A DNA stretch of 39,308 nt from Paractinoplanes rishiriensis (GCF_016862375.1 NZ_BOMV01000043.1:1-39308), one strand, 5' to 3'. Numbered from the stretch's first letter, positions 30,886 through 39,291 are shown. The notes: generated by a model from the sequence alone, not told the origin. A program made the numbers and translations.

Positions 30886-31773
30886 TCACACCAATCTGGA
30901 CCGTGGCCCAGCGCGAAGAACGCCCGACGGAAGGGTACGGCCGATCAGTTTCTCGGCCAGTTCGGCCGTTTCGATCAGGCGGTCGAGATCGATTCCGGTG
31001 TCGATGCCCATGTCGTGCAGCATGTGCACGACCTCCTCGGTCGCCACGTTGCCGGAGGCGCCGGGCGCATAGGGGCAGCCGCCGATTCCGCCCACACTGG
31101 CGTCGAACTCGGTGACCCCGAGGTCGAGCGCGGTGAGGATGTTGGCCAGACCCGTACCCCGGGTGTTGTGGAAGTGCAGCAGGTCCGGGCGTACCGCCGA
31201 CAGCAGATCACGCACCCGCCGTGGCGTCGCCATGCCGGTGGTGTCGCCGAACGCGATGCGGTCGGCGCCGTCGGCACGGACCCGGGCCACCATGGTCGCC
31301 ACCCGGTCCGGGTCGACGTCACCCTCGAACGGGCAGCCGAAACTGGTCGCGACGATCACCTCGAGCGTCGCGCCGGCGTCGTGCACCAGCGGGATCAGGG
31401 CCGTGATGTCGTCCAGTGACTCGTCGGTGGACCGGTTGAGATTGCGCCGGTTGTGCGTGGTGCTGGCCGAGACCACCACCTCGATCTCGCGGAAGCCGGC
31501 GGCGATCGCCCGCTGCGCACCCCGGGTGTTCGGGATCAGCGCCGAATACCGCACGTCCGGATGCCGGGCGACCCGCTGCCATACCTCGTCGGCGTCGGCC
31601 ATCTGCGGAATGGCCTTGGGGTGCACAAAGGAGACAGCCTCGATACGCCGGACGCCGGTCTCACTCAGGGCGTCGATCAGGCGGACCTTGGACCCGGTCG
31701 GGATGGGCTCCTCGTTCTGCAGCCCGTCCCGCGGTGCGACCTCACGAATGCTGACCGCGGACACGATGCTCAC
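30886..31773 (-). CDS. mvaB: Hydroxymethylglutaryl-CoA lyase
   Basis: 295 residues, DRE-TIM metallolyase splitting HMG-CoA into acetoacetate and acetyl-CoA, the last step of leucine degradation. Motifs: REVAPRDGLQNE (metal and catalytic Arg/Asp), SFVHPKAIPQMAD, FGDTTGMATP, LLHFHNTRGTGLAN with metal-binding His residues, and GGIGGCPYAPGASGNVATEE with the catalytic Cys. GTG 31773 overlaps the biotin carboxylase stop (GTGA); GTG 31764, with GAGG at better spacing, may be the real start. Last gene of the tetR unit. Confidence 0.94.
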   Translation of the reverse strand: MSIVSAVSIREVAPRDGLQNEEPIPTGSKVRLIDALSETGVRRIEAVSFVHPKAIPQMADADEVWQRVARHPDVRYSALIPNTRGAQRAIAAGFREIEVVVSASTTHNRRNLNRSTDESLDDITALIPLVHDAGATLEVIVATSFGCPFEGDVDPDRVATMVARVRADGADRIAFGDTTGMATPRRVRDLLSAVRPDLLHFHNTRGTGLANILTALDLGVTEFDASVGGIGGCPYAPGASGNVATEEVVHMLHDMGIDTGIDLDRLIETAELAEKLIGRTLPSGVLRAGPRSRLV

Positions 31774-33110
31774 CTCATCCGAGACACGATGCCGGTGTCG
31801 TAGTCACCCGACAGGAACTCGGCGTTCTCCAGCAGTTCGGCGAAAAATGGCAGATTGTTCTTGGGGCCGGCGATCTCGAAACCGGCCACCGCGGCGCGTG
31901 CCTTGGCGATCGCGTCGTCCCGGTCGGCGCCGAACACGATCAGCTTGGCCATCAGCGAGTCGTAGAACGGCGTGACCGTGGTGCCCGCGGCATAACCGCT
32001 GTCGACCCGGACGCCCTCGCCGGCCGGCTCGACCCAGGTCGCCACCTTGCCGGGTCCGGGGAGGAAGCGTTTGGGGTCCTCGGCGTTGATCCGCAACTCG
32101 ATGGCGTGCCCGCTGGTCGCCAGGTTGCCGGGGTCGAAGCCGGGTGCCTCGCCGGACGCGATGCGCAGTTGCTCCTCGACCAGGTCGAGGCCGTGAATCA
32201 ACTCGGTGATCGGGTGCTCGACCTGGAGCCGGGTGTTCATCTCGAGAAAGAAGAACTCTCCGGTCGCCGGGTCGAGCAGGCATTCGACGGTGCCCGCGTT
32301 GCGGTAGCCGACCGCCTCGCCGGCCTGGACCGCGGCGGCCAGGAAACGCCGTCGCAGCTCGGGGCCGACCGCCGAGGACGGTGCCTCCTCGACCAGTTTC
32401 TGGTTGCGGCGCTGCACCGAGCACTCCCGCTCGGACAGCGCCACCACCCGGCCGTCGGCCAGGCCGAGGATCTGCACCTCGACGTGCCGCACCCGGGGGA
32501 AGTAGCGCTCGATCAGCACCGATCCATCGCCGAACATCCGCTCGGCAAAAGCGCGGACCTTCTCGTATTCGCTGGTCAGCGCGGCCTCGTCGGAGGCAAC
32601 CGCCATGCCCATGCCGCCACCGCCGGCCGCAGCCTTGACCATCACCGGGTATCCGATCGCGGTGGCGGCCTCGATCGCGGCCGCGACGGTGCCGGCCGGG
32701 TCGGCCGAGCCGGGCGCCACCGGCACGCCGGCCGCGGCCATCAGGTTGCGGGCATTGATCTTGTCGCCCATCGCGGTGATCGCGTCGGCCGGCGGGCCGA
32801 CCCAGACCAGGCCGTTCGACTCGACCGCGCGGGCGAAGTCGGCATTCTCACTGAGGAAGCCGTAGCCGGGATGGACGGCCTGGGCACCGGACGATTTCGC
32901 GGCGGCCAGGATCGCCTCGGTGTTGCGGTAGCTCTGCGCCGGGTTGGCCGGGCCGACGCAGATCGCCTCGTCGGCCTCGGCGACGAACGGCAGGTCGGCG
33001 TCCGCCTCGGAGTGCACCGCGACGGTCCGGATGCCGAGCCGCCGGGCGGTCCGGATGATCCGGCGGGCGATCTCACCCCGGTTGGCGACGAGCAGCGATT
33101 CGATCATCAC
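31770..33110 (-). CDS. Biotin carboxylase subunit without carrier domain
   Basis: 446 residues. ATP-grasp enzyme that carboxylates biotin on a carrier protein. Features: LLVANRGEIARRIIRTAR at the N-terminus, HPGYGFLSENADFA, KAAAGGGGMGM (ATP loop), ERECSVQRRNQKLVEEAPS and FLEMNTRLQVEHPITE (catalytic Arg/Glu). It ends at the close of the biotin carboxylase C-terminal domain. The BCCP domain with its EAMKM-type biotin site, normally fused in methylcrotonyl- and propionyl-CoA carboxylase alpha subunits of about 600-670 residues, is absent. Start GTG 33110 or ATG 33107; it overlaps the tetR stop and the lyase start by 4 bp each. Confidence 0.93.
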   Translation of the reverse strand: MMIESLLVANRGEIARRIIRTARRLGIRTVAVHSEADADLPFVAEADEAICVGPANPAQSYRNTEAILAAAKSSGAQAVHPGYGFLSENADFARAVESNGLVWVGPPADAITAMGDKINARNLMAAAGVPVAPGSADPAGTVAAAIEAATAIGYPVMVKAAAGGGGMGMAVASDEAALTSEYEKVRAFAERMFGDGSVLIERYFPRVRHVEVQILGLADGRVVALSERECSVQRRNQKLVEEAPSSAVGPELRRRFLAAAVQAGEAVGYRNAGTVECLLDPATGEFFFLEMNTRLQVEHPITELIHGLDLVEEQLRIASGEAPGFDPGNLATSGHAIELRINAEDPKRFLPGPGKVATWVEPAGEGVRVDSGYAAGTTVTPFYDSLMAKLIVFGADRDDAIAKARAAVAGFEIAGPKNNLPFFAELLENAEFLSGDYDTGIVSRMR

Positions 33111-33715
33111 TTCCCCAGCAGCGCGTGAACGGTGGCGTCGCGCAGCAGCGCGGCCCGGCGGCGCCGGTCGACCTCACCGCCCAGGAAGGGCGTCGAGTTC
33201 ATCAGCCCGAACGCCGAGTGCGCGAGCACCCGGGCCTCGGCCGCCTCCAACTCGGGCCGCAGCTTGCCCAGGACGGCCACCCACTCCTCCACGTAGAGGC
33301 GCTGGAGCCGGCGAATCTGCCGGCGCGGCTCGTCCGGCAGACGGTCGAGTTCGTGCAGGTGCAGTGCGATCACCGCCGGGTTGGCCAGCGCGAATTCGAC
33401 GTGGAAGTCGATCAGGTCGGCCAGGGTGGCACGGGCGTCGTCGGGATGCTGTGCCACCCGGGCCTTGCCGCCGTGCAGCAGGCCCTCGCTCACCGGGATC
33501 AGGGCGGCCACCAGCATGGCCTCCTTACCGGCGAAATGGTGATAGAGCGCCGGCCCGGTCACCCCGGCGGCCGAGCCGATGTCGTCCATCGACACACCGT
33601 GATAGCCGCGGGATGCGAACAGACCCACCGCGATCTCGAGGATCTCGTCGCGCCGCGACCGCCGCCGGGGGGCTGGCGGTCCCGGCAGGTGTTGCTGCTG
33701 ATCAACCGTCGTCAC
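33107..33715 (-). CDS. TetR-family regulator of the acyl-CoA catabolism locus
   Basis: 202 residues. N-terminal TetR helix-turn-helix (about 22-68): ILEIAVGLFASRGYHGVSMD, then GVTGPALYHHFAGKEAMLV. The C-terminal ligand/dimer domain is helical and without a named subfamily. GTG 33715 has TAGAGT 6 nt upstream, suggesting a leaderless mRNA. A 16-bp dyad lies further upstream and matches two dyads before the carboxyltransferase gene, so it probably represses itself and both halves of the pathway. An acyl-CoA ligand is likely by analogy with other catabolic TetR proteins. Confidence 0.92.
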   Translation of the reverse strand: MTTVDQQQHLPGPPAPRRRSRRDEILEIAVGLFASRGYHGVSMDDIGSAAGVTGPALYHHFAGKEAMLVAALIPVSEGLLHGGKARVAQHPDDARATLADLIDFHVEFALANPAVIALHLHELDRLPDEPRRQIRRLQRLYVEEWVAVLGKLRPELEAAEARVLAHSAFGLMNSTPFLGGEVDRRRRAALLRDATVHALLGK

Positions 33716-33721
33716 GTGGTC

Positions 33722-33727
33722 ACTCTA
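33722..33727 (-). promoter_or_regulatory. -10 hexamer of tetR, leaderless geometry
   Basis: TAGAGT on the minus strand, 6 nt before GTG 33715. The -35 position (about 33745-33750) overlaps the left arm of dyad O3. Confidence 0.55.
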
Positions 33728-33747
33728 ACCCGATGTCAAGCCCGTGC

Positions 33748-33763
33748 CTTAACGGGCGTTCAG
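33748..33763. promoter_or_regulatory. Putative TetR operator O3 at tetR promoter
   Basis: CTTAACGGGCGTTCAG, 16-bp dyad. It matches 13 of 16 positions of the complement of O2 (CCTAACGATCGTTCAG). It overlaps the stop codon of the upstream TPR gene by 3 bp. Confidence 0.6.
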
Positions 33764-36591
33764 CTCTGTCGCTTACGCCACGGCCAGCCCTTGTCGCCCT
33801 TGCCGAGGGCGGCGCGAACTTCCGCGTAGACCTTTTCAGCAGTCTCCCGGCCCGGTGCATTCCGGGCCATCCGGTCCAGCAACTTGCGCAGGATCGGCTC
33901 GGCCTCCTCCGGGGATCCGGAACGCAGCAGGGCCTCCCCGTACATGCCGGTGAGGTGATCGGCGTCCTCGGTGGCGCCGCTGTTGCGCATCCGCTCGTCG
34001 ACGCCGCGCAGGTGTGGCAGGGCCTCGGCGTACCGGCCGCGGGACATCAGCACCCGGCCGGCTTCCCAGGCCGTCCAGCCGTTGTGCCAGATTGCCTCGG
34101 GCTCGGCGGCCAGGTCGGGCCGCAGCTCGGTCCACCGCTGCGCGGCCAGCCGGATCGTCTCCTCGGCGGCCTCGACGTCGTCGGCGAAGTGCAGGGCGGC
34201 CACCCGTCGGCGCAGCACCCGCAGTTCCGCGACCAACTCGCCGGCCTCGTGCAGGTCGGTCGCGGCGGCCGCGAACGTCCCGGCCGCGTCGGCGTCCCGG
34301 TCGACGTCGAACAGCAGGCCGGCGGCCTCCTCGGCGATCTGGGCTCGGCCCACCGGGTTGTCGGCGAGCCGCTCGATCAGCTCCCGGTACCGGGCCAGGG
34401 CGCCGTCCGTGTCGCCCATCGCCTGGTATTGCTTGGCCAGCAGGAACCGGGTGTTGTCGGCCGCCTCCTTTTCGCCGATCCGGTCGAGGACCAGCAGCGC
34501 CTCCTCGGCCACCTCGGCCGCCTCCACCGGGCGCTCGGCCTGCGCGTAGGTCTCGGCCAGCTCGTAGCGGGCGAACGCGCCACCCTCCTCGAACTGCTGC
34601 TCGGCGCAGAGTGCGACGGCCTCGACCAGGTCGTCGATCGCCTCCTCGGGCCGGCCCAGCCGGCGCAGCGCCATGGCCCGGCCCATCCGGGCCGGCAGCG
34701 CCTCGTCCGTCAGGCCGGCACCCAGCGCCAGACCGAACGCCTCGAGCTGCTCGGCCGGGTCGTCGACGGTATGCCCGTACATGGTCGCGGCCTCGGACAG
34801 CCGGCGGGCCGAGCCGTTCGCCCGGTAGAACTCGTAGGCCGACCGGGCGGCCGCGAGTGCCTCGTCGTGCCGGTGCACCGCCAGCCGGTTGCGAGCCCGC
34901 AGCATCGCGTGCATGGCGATCATCCGCTGGTCGCCGGTCTCGTCCGCGTACTTGTCGCCGCGGTCGCCGGCCTCGTTGGCCTCGTCGTGCCGGTCCTGGA
35001 CGAACAGCAGCAGCGACAACCGGGCCCAGGCGTCCGCCTTTTCCCGCGGACCGCCGTGTTCCTCCTGGTAGGCCAGGTCGGCCCGGAGGGGCTCCTCGTC
35101 GATCTCGCCGTCACCCTGGTAGGACCGTTCCAGCGCGATCCGGCTGCGGATGACGCTGGCCCGGCTGGTCTCGCCCGCCGCGGTGAACAGCTCGGCCGCC
35201 CGGCCCCACAGTTCCAGCACCCCGTCGTGCTCGGACAGCCGCAGGCGGTTGCCGGCCTGCACCGCACGGCGGCCGGCCAGCACCGGGTCGAGCTCCGGGT
35301 CGAGCTCCGGGTCGAGCTCCGGGAACCGGGCGTCGAGAGCGTCCAGCGCGGCGGCGTGTGCCGCCTCGCGGTCGGCGCGGTAATGCTCCTCGATCAGGTC
35401 GAGCAGTGCCGGGGCGCTGATCTCGGCCGGCACCTCGGGTACCGGCTCGGGTGCCGGGACCGGCGGCACCGGCGGTACGGTGGCACGGCGGGCGGACGGC
35501 GACAACACCAGGGTGACGCCGTACGGCTCGGCGGCGAGCTGGTCGGCGATCTGGCGGCTCTGGCTGTCGGTGCCGTTGCGGGCGTCGAAACGCTTCGCGA
35601 TCTCGGCCGCGGTGCTGGCCAGCTCGGTGGCGAGGGCGGCCACGGTGATGTCGTCCGTGCCGGCCCGGCGCACGATCAGGTCGCCGTGGCCCAGCTCGGT
35701 GATCCGGCGCAGCACCAGGCCGCCGGCCGCCGCGAAGGACATCGCCGTGGACGGGGCCGGCGCCTTGTCGAGCCAGTCCAGGTGCCGCTGGAGGATCTCG
35801 AACCCGCGCTGCTCGTTGCCGCTGCGCGCGCAGAACTCGATGTGCTGGGCGATGTCGCCGAGATCGGCCAGCCGGGTGCGGTGCACGGCGTACGCCCGGC
35901 GGTGCGCGTCGGCCGCCTCGGCGACCCGGCCGGTCATCAGGTACGGCACCATCAGCTGGGTCAGGATGTTCTGCGGCTGCTCGTTGCAGGACAGCTCGCC
36001 GGCGATCACCGGCAGGGCGAGCTCGACCGCCTCCTCGTACCGTTTGCGGTTGCCGAGGTGGATCAGCACCGAGGTCGGGTCGCAGCCGGCGCAGTCGGAC
36101 AACTCGTCGCGCGGCGCCGACTGCCAGCGCTCGAACCACAGATCTTCCTGGTCGGGCTGCACCAGATGCCGGGCGACCAGGTGGCGTCGCTTGTGGACGG
36201 CCTGCAGGCTGTGGCCGCCTTCGCGGTAGCGGCGTTCCATGTCGTCGAGCACCGCGTAGGTGCGGTCGAGCGGGATCTCCGGGAACCGGGTGAGGCTGGT
36301 GACCATGGCCTTGAAGTCCCACATCAGATGGTGGGTCCAGCGCTGGTGGTGCGGGCCCGGGTTGCGGTCGAAGTCGGCGAGACACCAGGCGAAGGTGGGG
36401 AAGGACTTGGCCGGTTCGCCGCCGTAGATGTACGCCGACGTGGCCAGCATCCGGGTGGTGAACGACAGGTCGGCGTCACCGATCGCCTCGACGTGCCGCA
36501 GCGCCTCCTCGATCAGGGCGGTCTTGCCGGCGCCGTACGGCAGGTTTTCCGACTCGCGGAGCAGGTCCCAGACGTCGTCGGCAGTTTTCAT
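33760..36591 (-). CDS. Large TPR-like repeat protein coupled to HSP90
   Basis: 943 residues from ATG 36591; the frame continues upstream but through htpG, so I start at MKTADDVWDLLRESENLPYG. Almost entirely alpha-helical with many TPR-like pairs, for example MGRAMALRRLGRPEEAIDDL, FLLAKQYQAMGDTDGALARY and GRYAEALPHLRGVDERM. A Pro/Val-rich linker with a DPEL repeat (about residues 405-440) separates two helical halves. No catalytic motif, signal peptide or membrane segment. Its start overlaps the HSP90 stop as ATGA, so the two are made together. By analogy with eukaryotic TPR co-chaperones it may be a partner or client adaptor of this HSP90; this is inference. Confidence 0.85.
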   Translation of the reverse strand: MKTADDVWDLLRESENLPYGAGKTALIEEALRHVEAIGDADLSFTTRMLATSAYIYGGEPAKSFPTFAWCLADFDRNPGPHHQRWTHHLMWDFKAMVTSLTRFPEIPLDRTYAVLDDMERRYREGGHSLQAVHKRRHLVARHLVQPDQEDLWFERWQSAPRDELSDCAGCDPTSVLIHLGNRKRYEEAVELALPVIAGELSCNEQPQNILTQLMVPYLMTGRVAEAADAHRRAYAVHRTRLADLGDIAQHIEFCARSGNEQRGFEILQRHLDWLDKAPAPSTAMSFAAAGGLVLRRITELGHGDLIVRRAGTDDITVAALATELASTAAEIAKRFDARNGTDSQSRQIADQLAAEPYGVTLVLSPSARRATVPPVPPVPAPEPVPEVPAEISAPALLDLIEEHYRADREAAHAAALDALDARFPELDPELDPELDPVLAGRRAVQAGNRLRLSEHDGVLELWGRAAELFTAAGETSRASVIRSRIALERSYQGDGEIDEEPLRADLAYQEEHGGPREKADAWARLSLLLFVQDRHDEANEAGDRGDKYADETGDQRMIAMHAMLRARNRLAVHRHDEALAAARSAYEFYRANGSARRLSEAATMYGHTVDDPAEQLEAFGLALGAGLTDEALPARMGRAMALRRLGRPEEAIDDLVEAVALCAEQQFEEGGAFARYELAETYAQAERPVEAAEVAEEALLVLDRIGEKEAADNTRFLLAKQYQAMGDTDGALARYRELIERLADNPVGRAQIAEEAAGLLFDVDRDADAAGTFAAAATDLHEAGELVAELRVLRRRVAALHFADDVEAAEETIRLAAQRWTELRPDLAAEPEAIWHNGWTAWEAGRVLMSRGRYAEALPHLRGVDERMRNSGATEDADHLTGMYGEALLRSGSPEEAEPILRKLLDRMARNAPGRETAEKVYAEVRAALGKGDKGWPWRKRQS
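35284..35323 (-). repeat. 12-bp tandem repeat in TPR protein linker
   Basis: About 3.3 copies of a 12-bp unit (GGGTCGAGCTCC on the plus strand), encoding repeated LDPE/ELDP residues between the two helical halves. In frame, so slippage would only change linker length. Confidence 0.75.
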
Positions 36592-38327
36592 CGGTCGCCC
36601 TCCGTGATGGCGCGGTCGAGCAGGCCCAGCATCGAGGAGTTCAGCAACGCCGCGTCGGCCGGGCGGATCGGGTGGTGGCCCAGCATGAGGGCCTGGCCGT
36701 AGAGCGTCTCGACGGCGAGGCCGGCCAGCTCGGGATCGACCAGGGCGGTGATCCGGCGGACCAGCGGGTTGCGGTGGTTGAGCACGAGTTGCGGTCGCTC
36801 CACCGGCGCGGTGGTGGCCAGCGCGTCGAGCACGCCGCCCCACACGTCGTCGGCCTTGTCGCGGCTGGCGGTCAGCTCCTCGTGGAACGCCGCCGAGCGG
36901 CTCACCAGATAGAGCGCCGGCAGGGTGGCCGGGTCGAACGCGCGCAGCACCACCTCGCAGCCGAGCCGGTCGAGCCGGCGCTGGGCGGCCGCCAGGAACG
37001 GGCGCAGCCGCAGCTCGGTCTCGGTGTCCAGGCCGTTGAACCGGGTGGCCAGGTCGGCCGGCTCCAGCCGCTCGATCCGGATCTCATGATCCACTGTGGC
37101 CAGCCGCTGGATGATCTCGGTGTCGTACACGTATCCGCCGTTGACCAGGCCCACGTCCTGGGCCGCGGCGACGGCGGCCAGCTGGCGGAACTCGTCGGCC
37201 GAGGTCGCGTACCGGATCAGGCCGTGCCGCTCGCGGAACTCGGCCAGGGTGACCTGGCCCATGTTGGTCTGCACCGGGTACCACTGCTCGACGATCCGCA
37301 GCATCTCGTCGTCGTGCAGGGCGAGCGCCTTGACCCCGAGGTGGTGGATGCTCAGGAAGCGGCCGAGCCGGCGCGGGTCGGTGGCGGCCAGTCGCACCAG
37401 CCAGCCGCGCAACTGGTCGGCGATCGCCTCGCGGGTGTCGCTGAGCAGGCCGTCGTCGTAGAGCGCCTCGCGGCTCGCGGTCGGCCGCAGCTCGGTGCTG
37501 TCGACCACGCAGCGGGCGAAGAACGCCCACTCCGGCAGCAGTCCCTCAACGCTCTCGGCCAGCAGCATGCGCTTGAGATAGACCCGGTGCCCGCCGCGGG
37601 TGGCCGGGTTGACCGGGGTGGGCAGCACGAAGGCGGCGCCGGTCAGCCCCGCCTCGGGCACGTTGAGCTCGACGATGTCGAAGGGCACAAAACCAAAAAC
37701 CTGCTCCGCGTACGCGAAGAGAGCCGCACGACCGGACTCCCAGGGCACCGCCTCGGCGCTCACCCGGCTGCCGTCGACCTCGACGCTCACCGGCAGCAGC
37801 GAGCCGTAGAGGTCGGCCAGTTCGCGTGCGGTCGCAGGGGACAGCAGATGCTCGGAGCCGCGGCGCGGCAGCAGGGTGACCGTGGTGCCCGGCTCGCGGG
37901 GTTCGCCGGCCCGCACCTCATAGCGGCCGTCGGAATAGCCGGTCCAGAGCACCGGGTCGGCACCGGCCCGGCAGGTGTGCACCCGGATCTCGTCGGCCAC
38001 CAGGAAGCAGGAGAGCAGGCCGATGCCGAACTGGCCGAGGAACTCGTGCCGGGCGAAACCGAGCTCGTCGCGTTTCGAGCTGCGGCCGATCGTCGCCAGC
38101 AGCTCGTGCACCTGGGCCTCGGTGAGCCCGATGCCGTTGTCGGTCACCCGCAACACGTCGGAGCCGGTGGTGATCGCGATCCGGCCGGCCGCGGGCTCGC
38201 CGGTCGCGGTGATCGCATCGACCGCGTTCTGCAGCAGCTCACGGACGTACACGCGGGGGCTCGCGTAGAGATGGTGACTCAGCAGATCGACTATTCCCCG
38301 TAGATCGACCTGGAACGTGTTGCTCAC
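36588..38327 (-). CDS. htpG: HSP90-family chaperone (HtpG-type)
   Basis: 579 residues from GTG 38327 (VSNTFQVDLRG); TACCTT 7 nt upstream supports this start over the frame opening at 38357. ATP-dependent dimeric chaperone. GHKL ATPase motifs: ELLQNAVDAI (catalytic Glu and Mg-binding Asn), VTDNGIGLTE and FGIGLLSCFLVADEI. The middle domain has the catalytic-loop Arg in LRPTASREALYDDGLL. It is shorter than E. coli HtpG (624) and the sequence is divergent, suggesting a specialised actinobacterial paralogue. There is no C-terminal MEEVD; the end is LLDRAITEGDR. The stop overlaps the TPR gene start. Confidence 0.92.
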   Translation of the reverse strand: MSNTFQVDLRGIVDLLSHHLYASPRVYVRELLQNAVDAITATGEPAAGRIAITTGSDVLRVTDNGIGLTEAQVHELLATIGRSSKRDELGFARHEFLGQFGIGLLSCFLVADEIRVHTCRAGADPVLWTGYSDGRYEVRAGEPREPGTTVTLLPRRGSEHLLSPATARELADLYGSLLPVSVEVDGSRVSAEAVPWESGRAALFAYAEQVFGFVPFDIVELNVPEAGLTGAAFVLPTPVNPATRGGHRVYLKRMLLAESVEGLLPEWAFFARCVVDSTELRPTASREALYDDGLLSDTREAIADQLRGWLVRLAATDPRRLGRFLSIHHLGVKALALHDDEMLRIVEQWYPVQTNMGQVTLAEFRERHGLIRYATSADEFRQLAAVAAAQDVGLVNGGYVYDTEIIQRLATVDHEIRIERLEPADLATRFNGLDTETELRLRPFLAAAQRRLDRLGCEVVLRAFDPATLPALYLVSRSAAFHEELTASRDKADDVWGGVLDALATTAPVERPQLVLNHRNPLVRRITALVDPELAGLAVETLYGQALMLGHHPIRPADAALLNSSMLGLLDRAITEGDR

Positions 38328-38334
38328 GGCGGAG

Positions 38335-38340
38335 AAGGTA
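38335..38340 (-). promoter_or_regulatory. -10 hexamer of htpG, leaderless geometry
   Basis: TACCTT on the minus strand, 7 nt before GTG 38327. It lies directly beyond the rhodanese terminator, so htpG has its own promoter. I see no CIRCE or HAIR heat-shock operator. Confidence 0.5.
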
Positions 38341-38344
38341 CCGG

Positions 38345-38374
38345 GCGGGGGCGACAATTTTGTGCCGCCCCCGC
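38345..38374 (-). terminator. Terminator of rhodanese gene
   Basis: GCGGGGGCG (38345-38353) pairs with CGCCCCCGC (38366-38374); the loop has a further ACAA/TTGT pairing. It lies just after the rhodanese stop and before the htpG -10. No T run on the transcribed side. Confidence 0.7.
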
Positions 38375-38378
38375 AAAA

Positions 38379-39278
38379 TCAGCTCAGACCGCCGCGCTCG
38401 TTACCACGGGCGATCGGCGCGCGGACCAGGTTGCCCCACTCCGTCCAGGACCCGTCGTAGTTGCGGACCTGCGGGTATCCGAGAAGGTGGTGGAGCACGA
38501 ACCAGGTGTGGCTGGACCGCTCACCGATCCGGCAGTAGGCGATGATGTCGTCCGCCGACTCGAGGCCCAGCTCGTCGCGGTAGATCTTGGTGAGTTCGTC
38601 GGCCGGCCGGAACGTGCCGTCCTCGTTGGCGGCGGACTTCCACGGCTTGCTCACCGCGCCCGGAATGTGCCCGCCGCGCAGCGCGCCCTCCTGCGGATAG
38701 GCCTCCATGTGGGTGAGTTCGCCGGTGTACTCCTGCGGCGAGCGCACGTCGACCAGCGGCCGCCCGCTGGCGATGTGTCCCATCACCTGGTCGCGGAAGG
38801 CACGGATCTCGGCGTCGTTGCGCACCGGCACCGGATAGGTGGCGCGCGGTCGCTCGGTGCGGTCGCGGGTGAGCGGACGGCCCTCGGCCACCCACTTCTG
38901 CCGGCCACCGTCCAGCAGCCGCACGTCGCGGTGGCCGAAAAGGCTGAAGACCCAGAGGGCGTACGCGGCCCACCAGTTGAAGTTGTCGCCGTAGAACACG
39001 ATCGTGTCGTCCCGGCCGATGCCCTTGGCCGCACACATCTCGGCGAACGCGGCCGGGTCGAGGTAGTCCCGGGTGACCTGGTCGTTCAGCTCGAGATGCC
39101 AGTCGACCTTGACGGCACCGCGGATGTGTCCGGTGTCGTACAGCAGTACGTCCTCGTCCGATTCGACGATGACCAGGCCGCCGGTGTCGAGGTTGGCGGC
39201 CAGCCACTCGGTGGTGACCAGCTTGTCGGGGTGCGCGTACGCCTTGAGCGCGGGCGCCGGATCGTTCGCAACGGACAT
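38379..39278 (-). CDS. Two-domain thiosulfate sulfurtransferase (rhodanese)
   Basis: 299 residues from ATG 39278 (MSVANDPAPALK); the frame also opens at ATG 39305. Transfers sulfane sulfur from thiosulfate or mercaptopyruvate to an acceptor. The N-terminal inactive rhodanese domain (about 15-140) is followed by an active C-terminal domain. Key blocks: LVIVESDEDVLLYDTGHIRG, VDVRSPQEY, GHIPGAVSKPW and the active-site loop YCRIGERSSHTWFVLHHLLG with the persulfide Cys. The CRIGERS loop is that of the actinobacterial CysA/SseA-type enzymes. TAGCGT stands 7 nt before this ATG. Confidence 0.93.
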   Translation of the reverse strand: MSVANDPAPALKAYAHPDKLVTTEWLAANLDTGGLVIVESDEDVLLYDTGHIRGAVKVDWHLELNDQVTRDYLDPAAFAEMCAAKGIGRDDTIVFYGDNFNWWAAYALWVFSLFGHRDVRLLDGGRQKWVAEGRPLTRDRTERPRATYPVPVRNDAEIRAFRDQVMGHIASGRPLVDVRSPQEYTGELTHMEAYPQEGALRGGHIPGAVSKPWKSAANEDGTFRPADELTKIYRDELGLESADDIIAYCRIGERSSHTWFVLHHLLGYPQVRNYDGSWTEWGNLVRAPIARGNERGGLS

Positions 39279-39285
39279 GGTGTTC

Positions 39286-39291
39286 ACGCTA
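39286..39291 (-). promoter_or_regulatory. -10 hexamer of rhodanese gene, leaderless geometry
   Basis: TAGCGT on the minus strand, 7 nt before ATG 39278. It favours this ATG over the more upstream ATG at 39305, which would place the -10 inside the coding region. Confidence 0.5.

Noticed and set aside
32944..36702. 1252-codon plus-strand frame opposite biotin carboxylase, tetR and the TPR gene
   Set aside because: It runs across three well-supported minus-strand genes and encodes Arg/Gly/Pro-rich sequence; an artefact of few stop codons in GC-rich DNA.
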